DNA from: Hymenobacter telluris
GTDB taxonomy: Bacteria; Bacteroidota; Bacteroidia; Cytophagales; Hymenobacteraceae
DNA: 64,000 bases
Reading direction: 5' to 3'
Assembly (NCBI RefSeq): GCF_017313265.1
Contig: NZ_JAFLQZ010000005.1
Location: 124,001-188,000 of the forward strand
Program-made: the position numbers and the translations under genes
Part shown: positions 52,559-60,104 of the stretch, piece by piece
Numbering within the stretch: the first letter of the stretch is position 1
Layout: every line of letters starts with the position of its first letter
The notes under the pieces: model-generated
What the model was told of the DNA's origin: nothing
The model's input: the letters and a program-made list of their open reading frames with translations, nothing else
Databases searched by the model: none

Positions 52559-53884
52559 ATGGCAATACTTTCCAAAGACGAAGCGCAGGCCATCCTTAAG
52601 AAGGTGCTGAGCTTCAGCACCGCCGACGAGTGCGCCGGCCAGCTCAACGGCAACACCACCGGCAACATCCGCTACGCCCGCAACAACGTGAGCACCGCCG
52701 GCTCATCCGACAACGTGAGCCTGGCCGTGGAAGCGCGGTTTGGCAAACGCTCGGGCGTGGCCACTTGCAACCAGTTCGACGATGCCACCCTGCGCCGCTG
52801 CGTGCAGCGGGCCGAGGAAATTGCCAAACTGGCCCCCGAAGACCCGGAATACATGCCCATGCTTGGGCCGCAGCAATTCCTGGCGCCCACCACTTACGCG
52901 GCGGCCACGGCCGGCATCACCGCCGACTACCGCGCCCAGGTGGCCGCCGACAGCATTGCGCTGTGCGAGCCGCGCAAGCTCACCGCCGCCGGCTACCTGG
53001 AGGACGGCCCCAGCTTCGTAGCCATCCGCAACAACAAGGGGCTGGAAGGCTACCAGCAATTCACGCAGGTGGATTTCTCGGTGACGGTGCGCACCGCCGA
53101 CGGTACCGGCTCGGGCTACGCCGTGGCCGACTACACTGATGTAGCCAAGTTCAACGCCAAGAGCCTCACCAGCCTGGCCGCCACCAAAGCCGCCGGCTCG
53201 GTGGGCGCCAAAGCCATTGAGCCCGGCAAGTACACCGTGATTCTGGAGCCCGCCGCCTTGGTGTCCGATGAGGGGATTCTGAACCGGCTGATGTACGCCC
53301 TGGACGCCCGCGAAGCCGATGAAGGCCGCAGCTTCCTGAGCAAAAAAGGCGGCGGCAACAAGCTCGGCGAAAAGCTGTTCGATTCGCGCGTAACCATCTA
53401 CTCCGACCCGCTTAACGCCACCGCCCCCGGCCGCGTGTTCGATGGCGACGGACTGCCGGTGAAGCGCATGAATTGGGTGGAAAAAGGCGTGATGAAGAAC
53501 CTGTACTACTCGCGCTACTGGGCCGAGAAAAGCAAGAAGCAAGCAACGGCTTTCCCCAGCGGCTTCGTGATGGAAGGCGGCACCCAGAGCGTGGAAGACC
53601 TCATTAAAGGCACCGCCAAAGGCATCCTGGTGACGCGCCTGTGGTACATCCGCGACGTGGACCCGCAGACACTGCTTGTCACCGGCCTCACGCGCGACGG
53701 CACGTTCTACATCGAAAACGGCAAAATCAAGCACCCCATCAAAAACATGCGCTTCAACGAAAGCCCGGTTATCATGCTCAACAACATCGAGGCGATGGGC
53801 AAACCGGTGCGGCTGGGCGGCAACATGGTGCCGCCGTTGAAGGTGCGCGACTTCACCTTCACCAGCTTATCGGACGCCGTATAG
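52559..53884 (+). CDS. pmbA: PmbA/TldE family protein, copy 2
   Basis: The ATG at 52559 gives MAILSKDEAQAILKK, the same N-terminus as copy 1; codons before it are in the hairpin and leader. The 441-residue protein lacks HExxxH and has no signal peptide. Conserved blocks are VEARFGKRSGVATCNQFDD, DEGRSFLSKKGGGN and TRDGTFYIENGKIKHPIKN. It is the likely partner of tldD copy 3. A strong terminator follows. Confidence 0.92.
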   Translation: MAILSKDEAQAILKKVLSFSTADECAGQLNGNTTGNIRYARNNVSTAGSSDNVSLAVEARFGKRSGVATCNQFDDATLRRCVQRAEEIAKLAPEDPEYMPMLGPQQFLAPTTYAAATAGITADYRAQVAADSIALCEPRKLTAAGYLEDGPSFVAIRNNKGLEGYQQFTQVDFSVTVRTADGTGSGYAVADYTDVAKFNAKSLTSLAATKAAGSVGAKAIEPGKYTVILEPAALVSDEGILNRLMYALDAREADEGRSFLSKKGGGNKLGEKLFDSRVTIYSDPLNATAPGRVFDGDGLPVKRMNWVEKGVMKNLYYSRYWAEKSKKQATAFPSGFVMEGGTQSVEDLIKGTAKGILVTRLWYIRDVDPQTLLVTGLTRDGTFYIENGKIKHPIKNMRFNESPVIMLNNIEAMGKPVRLGGNMVPPLKVRDFTFTSLSDAV

Positions 53885-53904
53885 AATCGATAGAACCCAT
53901 AAGA

Positions 53905-53938
53905 AAAACCCCTGTCTGAGTGCTCAGACAGGGGTTTT
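53905..53938. terminator. Bidirectional terminator
   Basis: Perfect stem AAAACCCCTGTCTGAG / CTCAGACAGGGGTTTT with a 2-nt loop. It lies between pmbA copy 2 and a convergent barrel gene. Confidence 0.92.
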
Positions 53939-53959
53939 AATTTAAATTCCAAAGCCAGT

Positions 53960-54622
53960 TTACTTTCCGCCGAACATATAGCCTACCGAGAATTCCAGCA
54001 CCCGGTTGTGCAGGCCGCCAATGTCGAGGTACTCCCGCAGCTGCTTGTCTTGTTCGTTGTTGTTGATATCGGTGAGGCCGTAGTTGAGGCGCGCGGCTAT
54101 TAGCAGGCCGTTCTTGAGGTCGAGGCCCAGGCCACCACAGATGCCAACGTCGCCTTTGTAATCGGCTTTCACGTCTCTGTTTTCCGACACGTAGCCGCTG
54201 CCACTGGAGCCCGAGTAATACCCGACCTGCCCATCTTGCCGGGCCCCGAGCAGCAAGCCAAACTGCGGCCCCACTTGCAGGTTCACCACCTCACCCAGAT
54301 ACACTTTCAGCAGCACGGGCAGGTTCAGGTACGAGAGCTTGGTTTTGTTTTCAAGCATGGTCCCGTAGCCCACCAGTTGCTTGTTGTCGGAACCTTGCCG
54401 GGAATACACCAACTCCGGCTGAATGGCCACGTGGGTGGACGGGCGCCACCGCATTACCGCTCCCAGATGCAGGCCCGGCTTGAACTTGGTTTCCTGGTTG
54501 ATAGTCCCGTCGAGCACGGCCATGCTGACGCCGGTTTTCAGCCCGAATTGTACGCCCGTTTGCGCCTGGCTGGTGGCAATGCCCCCAAGCAGCAACCCGA
54601 GCACTAGCGTAATTTTTTTCAT
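53960..54622 (-). CDS. Small outer membrane beta-barrel (porin family), copy 1
   Basis: From the ATG at 54622 the 220-residue protein has a signal peptide (MKKITLVLGLLLGGIATSQA) and begins GVQFGLKTGVSMAVLDG, like PorT/OMP_b-brl_2 proteins. Strands such as GLHLGAVMRWRPSTHVAIQPE and LSYLNLPVLLKVYLGEVVN alternate in the way of an eight-strand barrel, and it ends EFSVGYMFGGK. The role is unknown. A paralogue lies just upstream on the same strand. Confidence 0.88.
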   Translation of the reverse strand: MKKITLVLGLLLGGIATSQAQTGVQFGLKTGVSMAVLDGTINQETKFKPGLHLGAVMRWRPSTHVAIQPELVYSRQGSDNKQLVGYGTMLENKTKLSYLNLPVLLKVYLGEVVNLQVGPQFGLLLGARQDGQVGYYSGSSGSGYVSENRDVKADYKGDVGICGGLGLDLKNGLLIAARLNYGLTDINNNEQDKQLREYLDIGGLHNRVLEFSVGYMFGGK

Positions 54623-54703
54623 AACGATGAAAGAGAGAAGAATGGAATATCCTGCAAGCAACAGAATTGCACAGGCCCGCCCAAACCACCGCTCTATCAT
54701 CCA

Positions 54704-55324
54704 TTACTTTCCAAATTTAATCCCAACTGAAGCCTGTAACACGCGGTTTTTCAGGCGCGGGTCGTTGGCGCCGTTCAGATCGGCTACGTCGTTGATGTTG
54801 TTGAGGCCAGCCGTGTAGCGTACGCCCAGGATGAGGCTCCCTAGCTCCAGGCCCGCCCCAGCGGCCAGCGCGAAGTCGCCTTTTTTGTAGTTGTTGCCGG
54901 CGCCTCGGTCTACGGGGCCGTAGCCGTCGGCGGCGCTGATGCGGAGCGTACCGTTTTCACGCGCCCCAAGCAGCACCCCAAATTGCGGCCCGCCTTCCAC
55001 GTACACCGGCCCTACTTTCACGTGGGCCAGCACCGGAATATTGAGGTAGTGCAGCTTGGTATCGTAATTGGCCGCCGCCGACTTAAATTCCGAGCCTTGC
55101 AACGAATACAGCACTTCGGGCTGGATAGACAACGGCCCTAGCACGGGCAGCCGCACAAACGCGCCTACGTGGTAGGTGGTCTTGTAGTCGGTGTCCATGT
55201 TGATATTTTGGCCATCGAGCACGGCTTGGTTGATGCCGGCTTTGATGCCGAATTGCGCTTGCGCGTGGCTGATACCCGCCAGCAGCAGCACGGCAAGCAG
55301 GGGAAGTAAGCGAGTCAGTTTCAT
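54704..55324 (-). CDS. Small outer membrane beta-barrel (porin family), copy 2
   Basis: The 206-residue protein has a signal peptide (LLPLLAVLLLAGISHAQA) and shares with copy 1 the start FGIKAGINQAVLDG, the block LHYLNIPVLAHVKVGPVYVEGGPQFG, and the end VLQASVGIKFGK. The two genes arose by duplication and are probably co-transcribed (82 bp between them). No ligand or partner is evident. Confidence 0.88.
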   Translation of the reverse strand: MKLTRLLPLLAVLLLAGISHAQAQFGIKAGINQAVLDGQNINMDTDYKTTYHVGAFVRLPVLGPLSIQPEVLYSLQGSEFKSAAANYDTKLHYLNIPVLAHVKVGPVYVEGGPQFGVLLGARENGTLRISAADGYGPVDRGAGNNYKKGDFALAAGAGLELGSLILGVRYTAGLNNINDVADLNGANDPRLKNRVLQASVGIKFGK

Positions 55325-55561
55325 AGGAGAAAAAGCAGATTGGTTTTACATCAGCCGGTAAACGAAAATTTCATGCCATTGGCATATCGGAGGTAGCAAT
55401 AACTTTTTGGCAGGAGCTTTCCGGCCACCATGCCGCCATTTTCCTGGTAATCCGCTGCCGAAAAGCCACCTTGCCTAAGCAGCCTGCGTCTATAGTGAAG
55501 TTGCTTCGGCGGCTGCCGGGCCCTACCTTACTCAGCTACTCCGTTACTCAGTTACTCTTTC

Positions 55562-56185
55562 GTGCCAGTTCCTTTCACTTTCGTGCGCCTGCAATACCGC
55601 TCCGGCGACTGGGACGGCGTAGACGAGCGGATGCCCACCAATCTGCTTCATTCCCTGATTCAGTACACCAAAATCCCGGTCAATCAGAAAGAGAAAGTAG
55701 TGGCGCTGGATTCGCCGGAGCTGTTCCGGCACCCGTTCTGCTACCTCTCCGGGCACCGGCTGGTGCAGTTTTCGGCGCAGGAAAAAGCGAATTTCACCCA
55801 GTACGTACGCAACGGCGGCTTCGTATTCGTCGACGACTGCAACCACGACATCGACGGGCTGTTTGCGCGCTCATTTGAGGAGCAGATGCGGCAGTGCTTC
55901 GGGGCGGGCGCCCTCAAGAAGCTGCCCAAAACGCACGCCATCTACTCGCAGTTTTTCAAGTTTCCGGATGGCCCGCCACCCACCTCGTTCGAGCTCAACG
56001 GCTGGGGCGACGACCTGGTGCACGACTACCTCAAAGGCATCGAATTCAACGGCCGCCTGGGCGTACTGTACTCCAACAAAGACTACGGCTGCGAGTGGGA
56101 CTACGACTTCCGCAACAAGCGCTTTCTGGCCGAAGACAACACCAAGTTCGGCGTGAACATCCTGCTGTATGCGTTGACTGCCTGA
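55562..56185 (+). CDS. DUF4159 domain protein
   Basis: The 207-residue protein starts with GTG (MPVPFTFVRLQYRSGDWDGV) and has the DUF4159 features: NLLHSLIQYTKIPV, FPYCYLSGH-like HPFCYLSGHRLVQF, GGFVFVDDCNHDI and VGVLYSNKDYGCEWDY-like GRLGVLYSNKDYGCEW. In many Bacteroidota this domain gene sits beside MoxR ATPase and DUF58 genes (BatA-like clusters). None is present here, so this is an orphan. The fold resembles glutamine-amidotransferase-like proteins, but catalytic residues are not obvious. Confidence 0.88.
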   Translation: MPVPFTFVRLQYRSGDWDGVDERMPTNLLHSLIQYTKIPVNQKEKVVALDSPELFRHPFCYLSGHRLVQFSAQEKANFTQYVRNGGFVFVDDCNHDIDGLFARSFEEQMRQCFGAGALKKLPKTHAIYSQFFKFPDGPPPTSFELNGWGDDLVHDYLKGIEFNGRLGVLYSNKDYGCEWDYDFRNKRFLAEDNTKFGVNILLYALTA

Positions 56186-56218
56186 CGGGTTAGAACCGGT
56201 GGAAGGTACTTGCCAGAA

Positions 56219-56881
56219 TTAATCGATGAATTTTTGATACCAGTTAAAAAACTCATCGTCAGATGCGTCATCATCCATTGAAGCTGGGTGCTTTATTATT
56301 TCCAGCGCATTCTGTGGAATAGTGACGTTAAAAGTATTCTTCACCCATTCCTGAAATTCCACATTCGGCTCAACTCTGAATTCCTTGTCGAGCGTGTTGG
56401 GAGGGTACGCAAACTCTTCAGACCAGCAGATTTCGTCGTAGCCAATAGCCAATAGCCGCAAAAAATCGACAGCATTGTCTGCCAGAACACAGGCTAGCGT
56501 GGAGCCGGAACCGGAACCCATGTGAATAATTTTCACCTGCCCGCTATCGGTCAGCCACAGTGCACATTCAGAGCCGTCGGCGCCTGTCCGCCCGAAAACG
56601 CATAGCCGACTGTTCAATTCTTCATTCTCCTTACCAAACCAATATTTCAGGTTGACATTACCCGAAGCAACAAATTCAATATCTGTTCCCCCCTCTCGTC
56701 CGGTGTCAGTCCAGCTTTGTTTCATTTCGTGTTCGGGGTACAGAAAGCCGTAGGTAGCATCTTCTGTTTCCTTATAAAGCTGCTTGCTTACTATCCATTC
56801 ATATAGCTGAATTAGAGGCGGCGGGATATGCATACCTTCAGGTAACACTGCTTCCAGCTCTTGAACTAAAATATTTTGCAT
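56219..56881 (-). CDS. SUKH (SMI1/KNR4)-like protein
   Basis: The 220-residue protein starts LEAVLPEGMHIPPPLIQLYEWI and has the mixed alpha/beta pattern of SMI1/KNR4 proteins, including LYKETEDATYGFLYPEH and LACVLADNAVDFLRLLAIGYDE. The family contains many immunity proteins that protect against secreted toxins. No toxin gene is near. Its AT content is higher than that of its neighbours, which fits horizontal transfer. Confidence 0.65.
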   Translation of the reverse strand: MQNILVQELEAVLPEGMHIPPPLIQLYEWIVSKQLYKETEDATYGFLYPEHEMKQSWTDTGREGGTDIEFVASGNVNLKYWFGKENEELNSRLCVFGRTGADGSECALWLTDSGQVKIIHMGSGSGSTLACVLADNAVDFLRLLAIGYDEICWSEEFAYPPNTLDKEFRVEPNVEFQEWVKNTFNVTIPQNALEIIKHPASMDDDASDDEFFNWYQKFID

Positions 56882-56947
56882 GGGGTCGGAACGGCTGACT
56901 ACGGGGTATAATAATGCGAATTATTCCGTTGACTGCCTGATGCACCG

Positions 56948-57574
56948 CTAGAACCGGTAGCCGAGGCTGAGGCGGCCGTCGAAAACCGATTTATTTCGCT
57001 CGTAGAACGTTTTGTTGTCGTAGTGATAAGCGCCTGAAGCGGCTTCGTCAGTTGACTGCCGGTCTAGCCGGCCCCAGGTCATGACGCCGCCTGATACGTC
57101 GAGCAGCAGCCGGCTACCTAGCGGTACCTGCGCGCCCAGCAGCATCCCGGCTCCCCCCAGCTTCCGGCGTTCTTGGCTGGTACCGTAGTAGTATAGCTGG
57201 CGCACGGCGCGGTAGCTCACCGTAGGCGCCACATAAAAACCGTTGAGGCCAGTTTTGCGCCCCTGAAAATAGTAGTAGCGCCCCTGCAACGCCACCCCCG
57301 ACAGGCGCTCTTCCGGCTCACCACCGTTGAGCAACACCTCGGCGTTGCCGCTTACCCGTGGCCCTAGTTGCCGCTCGTAGCCAAACAGCAACGGTAGCAG
57401 CATCTGAGGGTTGTTGTTAAGGGCATTGTACGCTACGTTTCGGGCGAGAATGCCGCCAACATCAAGGCGCACTGCATTGTGGTATTCGGGCCGGGCGGGC
57501 TGATCCTGACTGGGCGTAGTTTGGGCGTGGGCTTGGCCTTGAAACAGGCTAACTACCGAGAGCAAAACAGCCAA
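56948..57574 (-). CDS. Putative outer membrane protein of unknown function
   Basis: The 208-residue frame begins with a TTG codon at 57574 and gives a plausible signal peptide (MAVLLSVVSLFQGQAHAQ). The mature part has barrel-like strands (RLDVGGILARNVAYNAL, GRYYYFQGRKTGLNGFYVAPT, FDGRLSLGYRF) and ends in Phe, as barrels do. No named family is recognised. The nearest upstream ATG (57604) lies in another frame, so either the TTG is used or a frameshift has removed the original start. Confidence 0.65.
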   Translation of the reverse strand: MAVLLSVVSLFQGQAHAQTTPSQDQPARPEYHNAVRLDVGGILARNVAYNALNNNPQMLLPLLFGYERQLGPRVSGNAEVLLNGGEPEERLSGVALQGRYYYFQGRKTGLNGFYVAPTVSYRAVRQLYYYGTSQERRKLGGAGMLLGAQVPLGSRLLLDVSGGVMTWGRLDRQSTDEAASGAYHYDNKTFYERNKSVFDGRLSLGYRF

Positions 57575-57797
57575 GCGGCTGGCGCGGGAGAGGAGGGTGT
57601 ATCATGTCCCGAAGTAGGTTTTTGCCACGCGGGAAGGCAAACCATTTGGCCCGTTAATCAGACTTTTGCTTTAGAACACAAATCAGCCTACAACGCCGCC
57701 AAACAGCGCATTATCGAATTTCAACGCCAGCGGAGTTAGACTTTACAATGTTCCTTTTGCGGGAGAATTCCGGTTATAGTACAGATCATGCAAACGG

Positions 57798-57917
57798 CTT
57801 ACAACAAGACCGTCATTTCGAGCTTGCCGAGGAATCTCGCGGGCTGATGATGGATTAGCACTCCTGTGTCAGTACGCCAGATGCTTCGCTACGCTCTGCA
57901 TGACAGCCGTTGTTGGA
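57798..57917. repeat. Hairpin repeat related to family A
   Basis: The left arm reads CAACAAGACCGTCATTTCGAG, then GAGGAATCTCG; the right arm has GCATGACAGCCGTTGTTG. The outer arms pair imperfectly. The words GTCATTTCGAG and GAGGAATCT link it to the GTCATTCCG family, but the centre is different. Together with the next 40 bp it fills the gap 57575-57939, which holds no convincing gene. Confidence 0.6.
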
Positions 57918-57939
57918 TTACTGTAGACACAGACACAGC

Positions 57940-58416
57940 TCAAGTAAATTTTTCGATGAGGTCTTGCAGGTGGGGGAATTGCGCGGTTAGCTCAGCGCGT
58001 TCAGCCAGTTCAAAATCCGTGAAATCGAAGCCGGGGGCCACGGTGCAACTTACCAGGGCATAGCCGACGCGCTGCTTAACCTGGGCCGCAAACCACGTAT
58101 TGGCCGGAACGACAGCCTGGAGTTGCTCCCCCTTTTCAAGATCGTTGCCGAGGATGATGGTAGTGGCCTGTCCGTCCGCTATCAGCACAATTTCCAGCGT
58201 CTGCCCTTTATGGAAAAACCAGAGTTCATCCGACTTAATGCGGTGAAAGCACGACCTGTCCTCGTTTTCCAGCAAGTAGTAAATGGCGGTACTCCCGTTT
58301 CTGGTGTGCGCCTCATCCGTTGTTACGGTGTGCGCCGAGCGGTACGTTTCGCGGTAGTAGCCGCCTTCCGGATGGGGCAGCAGGTGCAGGTGACGAACAA
58401 GGTCTGGCGCAGTCAT
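57940..58416 (-). CDS. Cupin domain protein (DUF985)
   Basis: The 158-residue protein matches DUF985 cupins: LVRHLHLLPHPEGGYYRETY at the N-terminus, TAIYYLLENEDRSCFHRIKSDE, WFFHKGQTLEI, and the C-terminal VAPGFDFTDFELAERAEL. The His residues could hold a metal, as in other cupins. Its function is not established; relatives include epimerase-like and sugar-binding folds. It lies 39 bp downstream of eutB and may share its transcript. Confidence 0.92.
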   Translation of the reverse strand: MTAPDLVRHLHLLPHPEGGYYRETYRSAHTVTTDEAHTRNGSTAIYYLLENEDRSCFHRIKSDELWFFHKGQTLEIVLIADGQATTIILGNDLEKGEQLQAVVPANTWFAAQVKQRVGYALVSCTVAPGFDFTDFELAERAELTAQFPHLQDLIEKFT

Positions 58417-58455
58417 GGCAATGAAAGATGAAGCGAAAGTGGAAAGGCAGGAACG

Positions 58456-59847
58456 TTACGCCAGCGGCTTAGGAAGTCCCATATGCAGCAGCCGATGCTC
58501 TGACAAAGCGGGCAGCAACCGGCCCTGCGCATCGAACACGCCGAGTTGCTGAAGCCAAGCCTCAAATTCTGGCGCGGGGCGCAAACCTAGCACGCTACGC
58601 AAGTATAGCGCATCATGGAAGGAAGTGGATTGGTAGCCGAGCATGATGTCGTCGGCGCCGGGCACGCCCATGATGAAGTTGCAGCCGGCCACGCCCAGCA
58701 GCGTGAGCAGCGTATCCATGTCGTCTTGGTCGGCTTCGGCGTGGTTGGTGTAGCATACATCCACGCCCATGGGCAGCCCCAGCAGCTTGCCGCAGAAATG
58801 GTCTTCCAGCGCCGCCCTGATGATTTGCTTGCCGTCGTAGAGATACTCGGGGCCAATGAAACCCACCACCGAATTGACGAGCAGCGGCTGGAACCGGCGG
58901 GCCACGGCGTAGGCACGGGCTTCGCAGGTTTGCTGGTCGAGGCCGTGGTGGGCGTTGGCGCTGAGGGCGCTGCCCTGCCCGGTTTCAAAGTACATAACGT
59001 TGTTGCCGACGGTGCCCCGATTCAGGCTGAGCGTAGCCTGCCAGGCTTCTTCCAGCAAAGCCAGGTTGATACCGAAGCTGGCGTTGGCCGCTTCGGTGCC
59101 CGCAATGCTCTGAAACGTAAGGTCTACAGGAGCCTGCTGTTGCACCAGTTCCAGCGTGGTGGTTACGTGGCACAGCACGCACGACTGGGTAGGAATGGCG
59201 TATTGCTGCCGGATGGCATCGAGCATGTCCAGCAGGTTGCGCACGGCGGCGGGACTGTCGGTGGCGGGGTTAATGCCCAGCACCGCGTCGCCGGAGCCGT
59301 AGAGCAGGCCGTCGAGTAGGCTGGCGGCAATACCACGGGCGTCGTCGGTGGGGTGGTTGGGCTGGAGGCGGGTGGCCAGGTGGCCGCGCAAGCCCAGCGT
59401 GTTGCGGAATCTAGTGACTACCTCACAGCGGCGGGCCACGGCAATCAGCTCCTGGTTGCGCAGCAGCTTGCTCACGGCGGCTACCATTTCGGGCGTCAGG
59501 CCAGGGGCGAGTTGCCGGAGCGTATGGGTGTCGGTGGAGTCGGCCAGCAGCCAGTCGCGCAGCTCGCCCACCGTTAAATGGCTGATGGGCGCAAAGGCGG
59601 CGGCATCGTGCGTGTCGATGATCAGGCGCGTGACTTCATCCTGCTCGTAGGGCACCAGGGCTTCGTGCAGGAAGTTGCGCAGCGGCACATCGGCCAGGGT
59701 CAGCTGAGCCGCTACCCGTTCTTCGTAGGTGCCGGCCGCCACCCCCGCCAGCACGTCGCCGGACCGGAGCGGCGAGGCGTTGGCCAGCACTGCTTTCAGG
59801 TCCGGAAACTGGTAGACGTGGTGGCGGATGGTATGCTGGTAAGCCAT
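58456..59847 (-). CDS. eutB: Ethanolamine ammonia-lyase large subunit
   Basis: The 463-residue protein follows E. coli EutB closely in its fixed blocks: LRSGDVLAGVAAGTYEERVAA, GDAVLGINPATD, IPTQSCVLCHVTT, YFETGQGSALSANAHHG, NSVVGFIGPEYLYDGKQIIR, DVCYTNHAEADQDD and GADDIMLGYQSTSFHD. EutB holds the active site, and with EutC binds adenosylcobalamin and splits ethanolamine into acetaldehyde and ammonia. The permease gene lies upstream on the same strand. No eutC is found on either side, where it would normally follow. Confidence 0.95.
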   Translation of the reverse strand: MAYQHTIRHHVYQFPDLKAVLANASPLRSGDVLAGVAAGTYEERVAAQLTLADVPLRNFLHEALVPYEQDEVTRLIIDTHDAAAFAPISHLTVGELRDWLLADSTDTHTLRQLAPGLTPEMVAAVSKLLRNQELIAVARRCEVVTRFRNTLGLRGHLATRLQPNHPTDDARGIAASLLDGLLYGSGDAVLGINPATDSPAAVRNLLDMLDAIRQQYAIPTQSCVLCHVTTTLELVQQQAPVDLTFQSIAGTEAANASFGINLALLEEAWQATLSLNRGTVGNNVMYFETGQGSALSANAHHGLDQQTCEARAYAVARRFQPLLVNSVVGFIGPEYLYDGKQIIRAALEDHFCGKLLGLPMGVDVCYTNHAEADQDDMDTLLTLLGVAGCNFIMGVPGADDIMLGYQSTSFHDALYLRSVLGLRPAPEFEAWLQQLGVFDAQGRLLPALSEHRLLHMGLPKPLA

Positions 59848-59950
59848 GGCGCAGGTGTTGGAATTGAGAAATTAGAGGCTAGTCGGCTCTGGTTGCAAAA
59901 CAGCCGCATAACGGCGCAAGGTTTGTAGCCGGTGGATGCTAGAAGAACCA

Positions 59951-60048
59951 CGCGCCGCGTAGCGGTACCAGAAACGCCAGCCGGTCTGGCACCGCTACGC
60001 GGCGCGAAACCAGAAGCACTTGCTGCAAACCTGACACCGCTACGCGGC
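59951..60048. repeat. CGCTACGCGG inverted repeat with a third half-copy
   Basis: Arms 59951-59972 and 59985-60006 (CGCGCCGCGTAGCGGT...) pair over 22 bp with one mismatch. A third copy of the right arm core (ACACCGCTACGCGGC) lies at about 60034-60048. It fills most of the 257-bp gap between the ethanolamine permease and eutB. Confidence 0.85.
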
Positions 60049-60104
60049 TGCTCTGCCACTTGAGTTTCTTGAAATCCTGTGCGAACAGCACGCTATACAC
60101 TACC

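Noticed and set aside
57479..57739. An 86-residue plus-strand frame in the spacer after 57575
   Set aside because: It is mostly antisense to the barrel gene, has no recognisable motif, and ends in a repeat-rich spacer.
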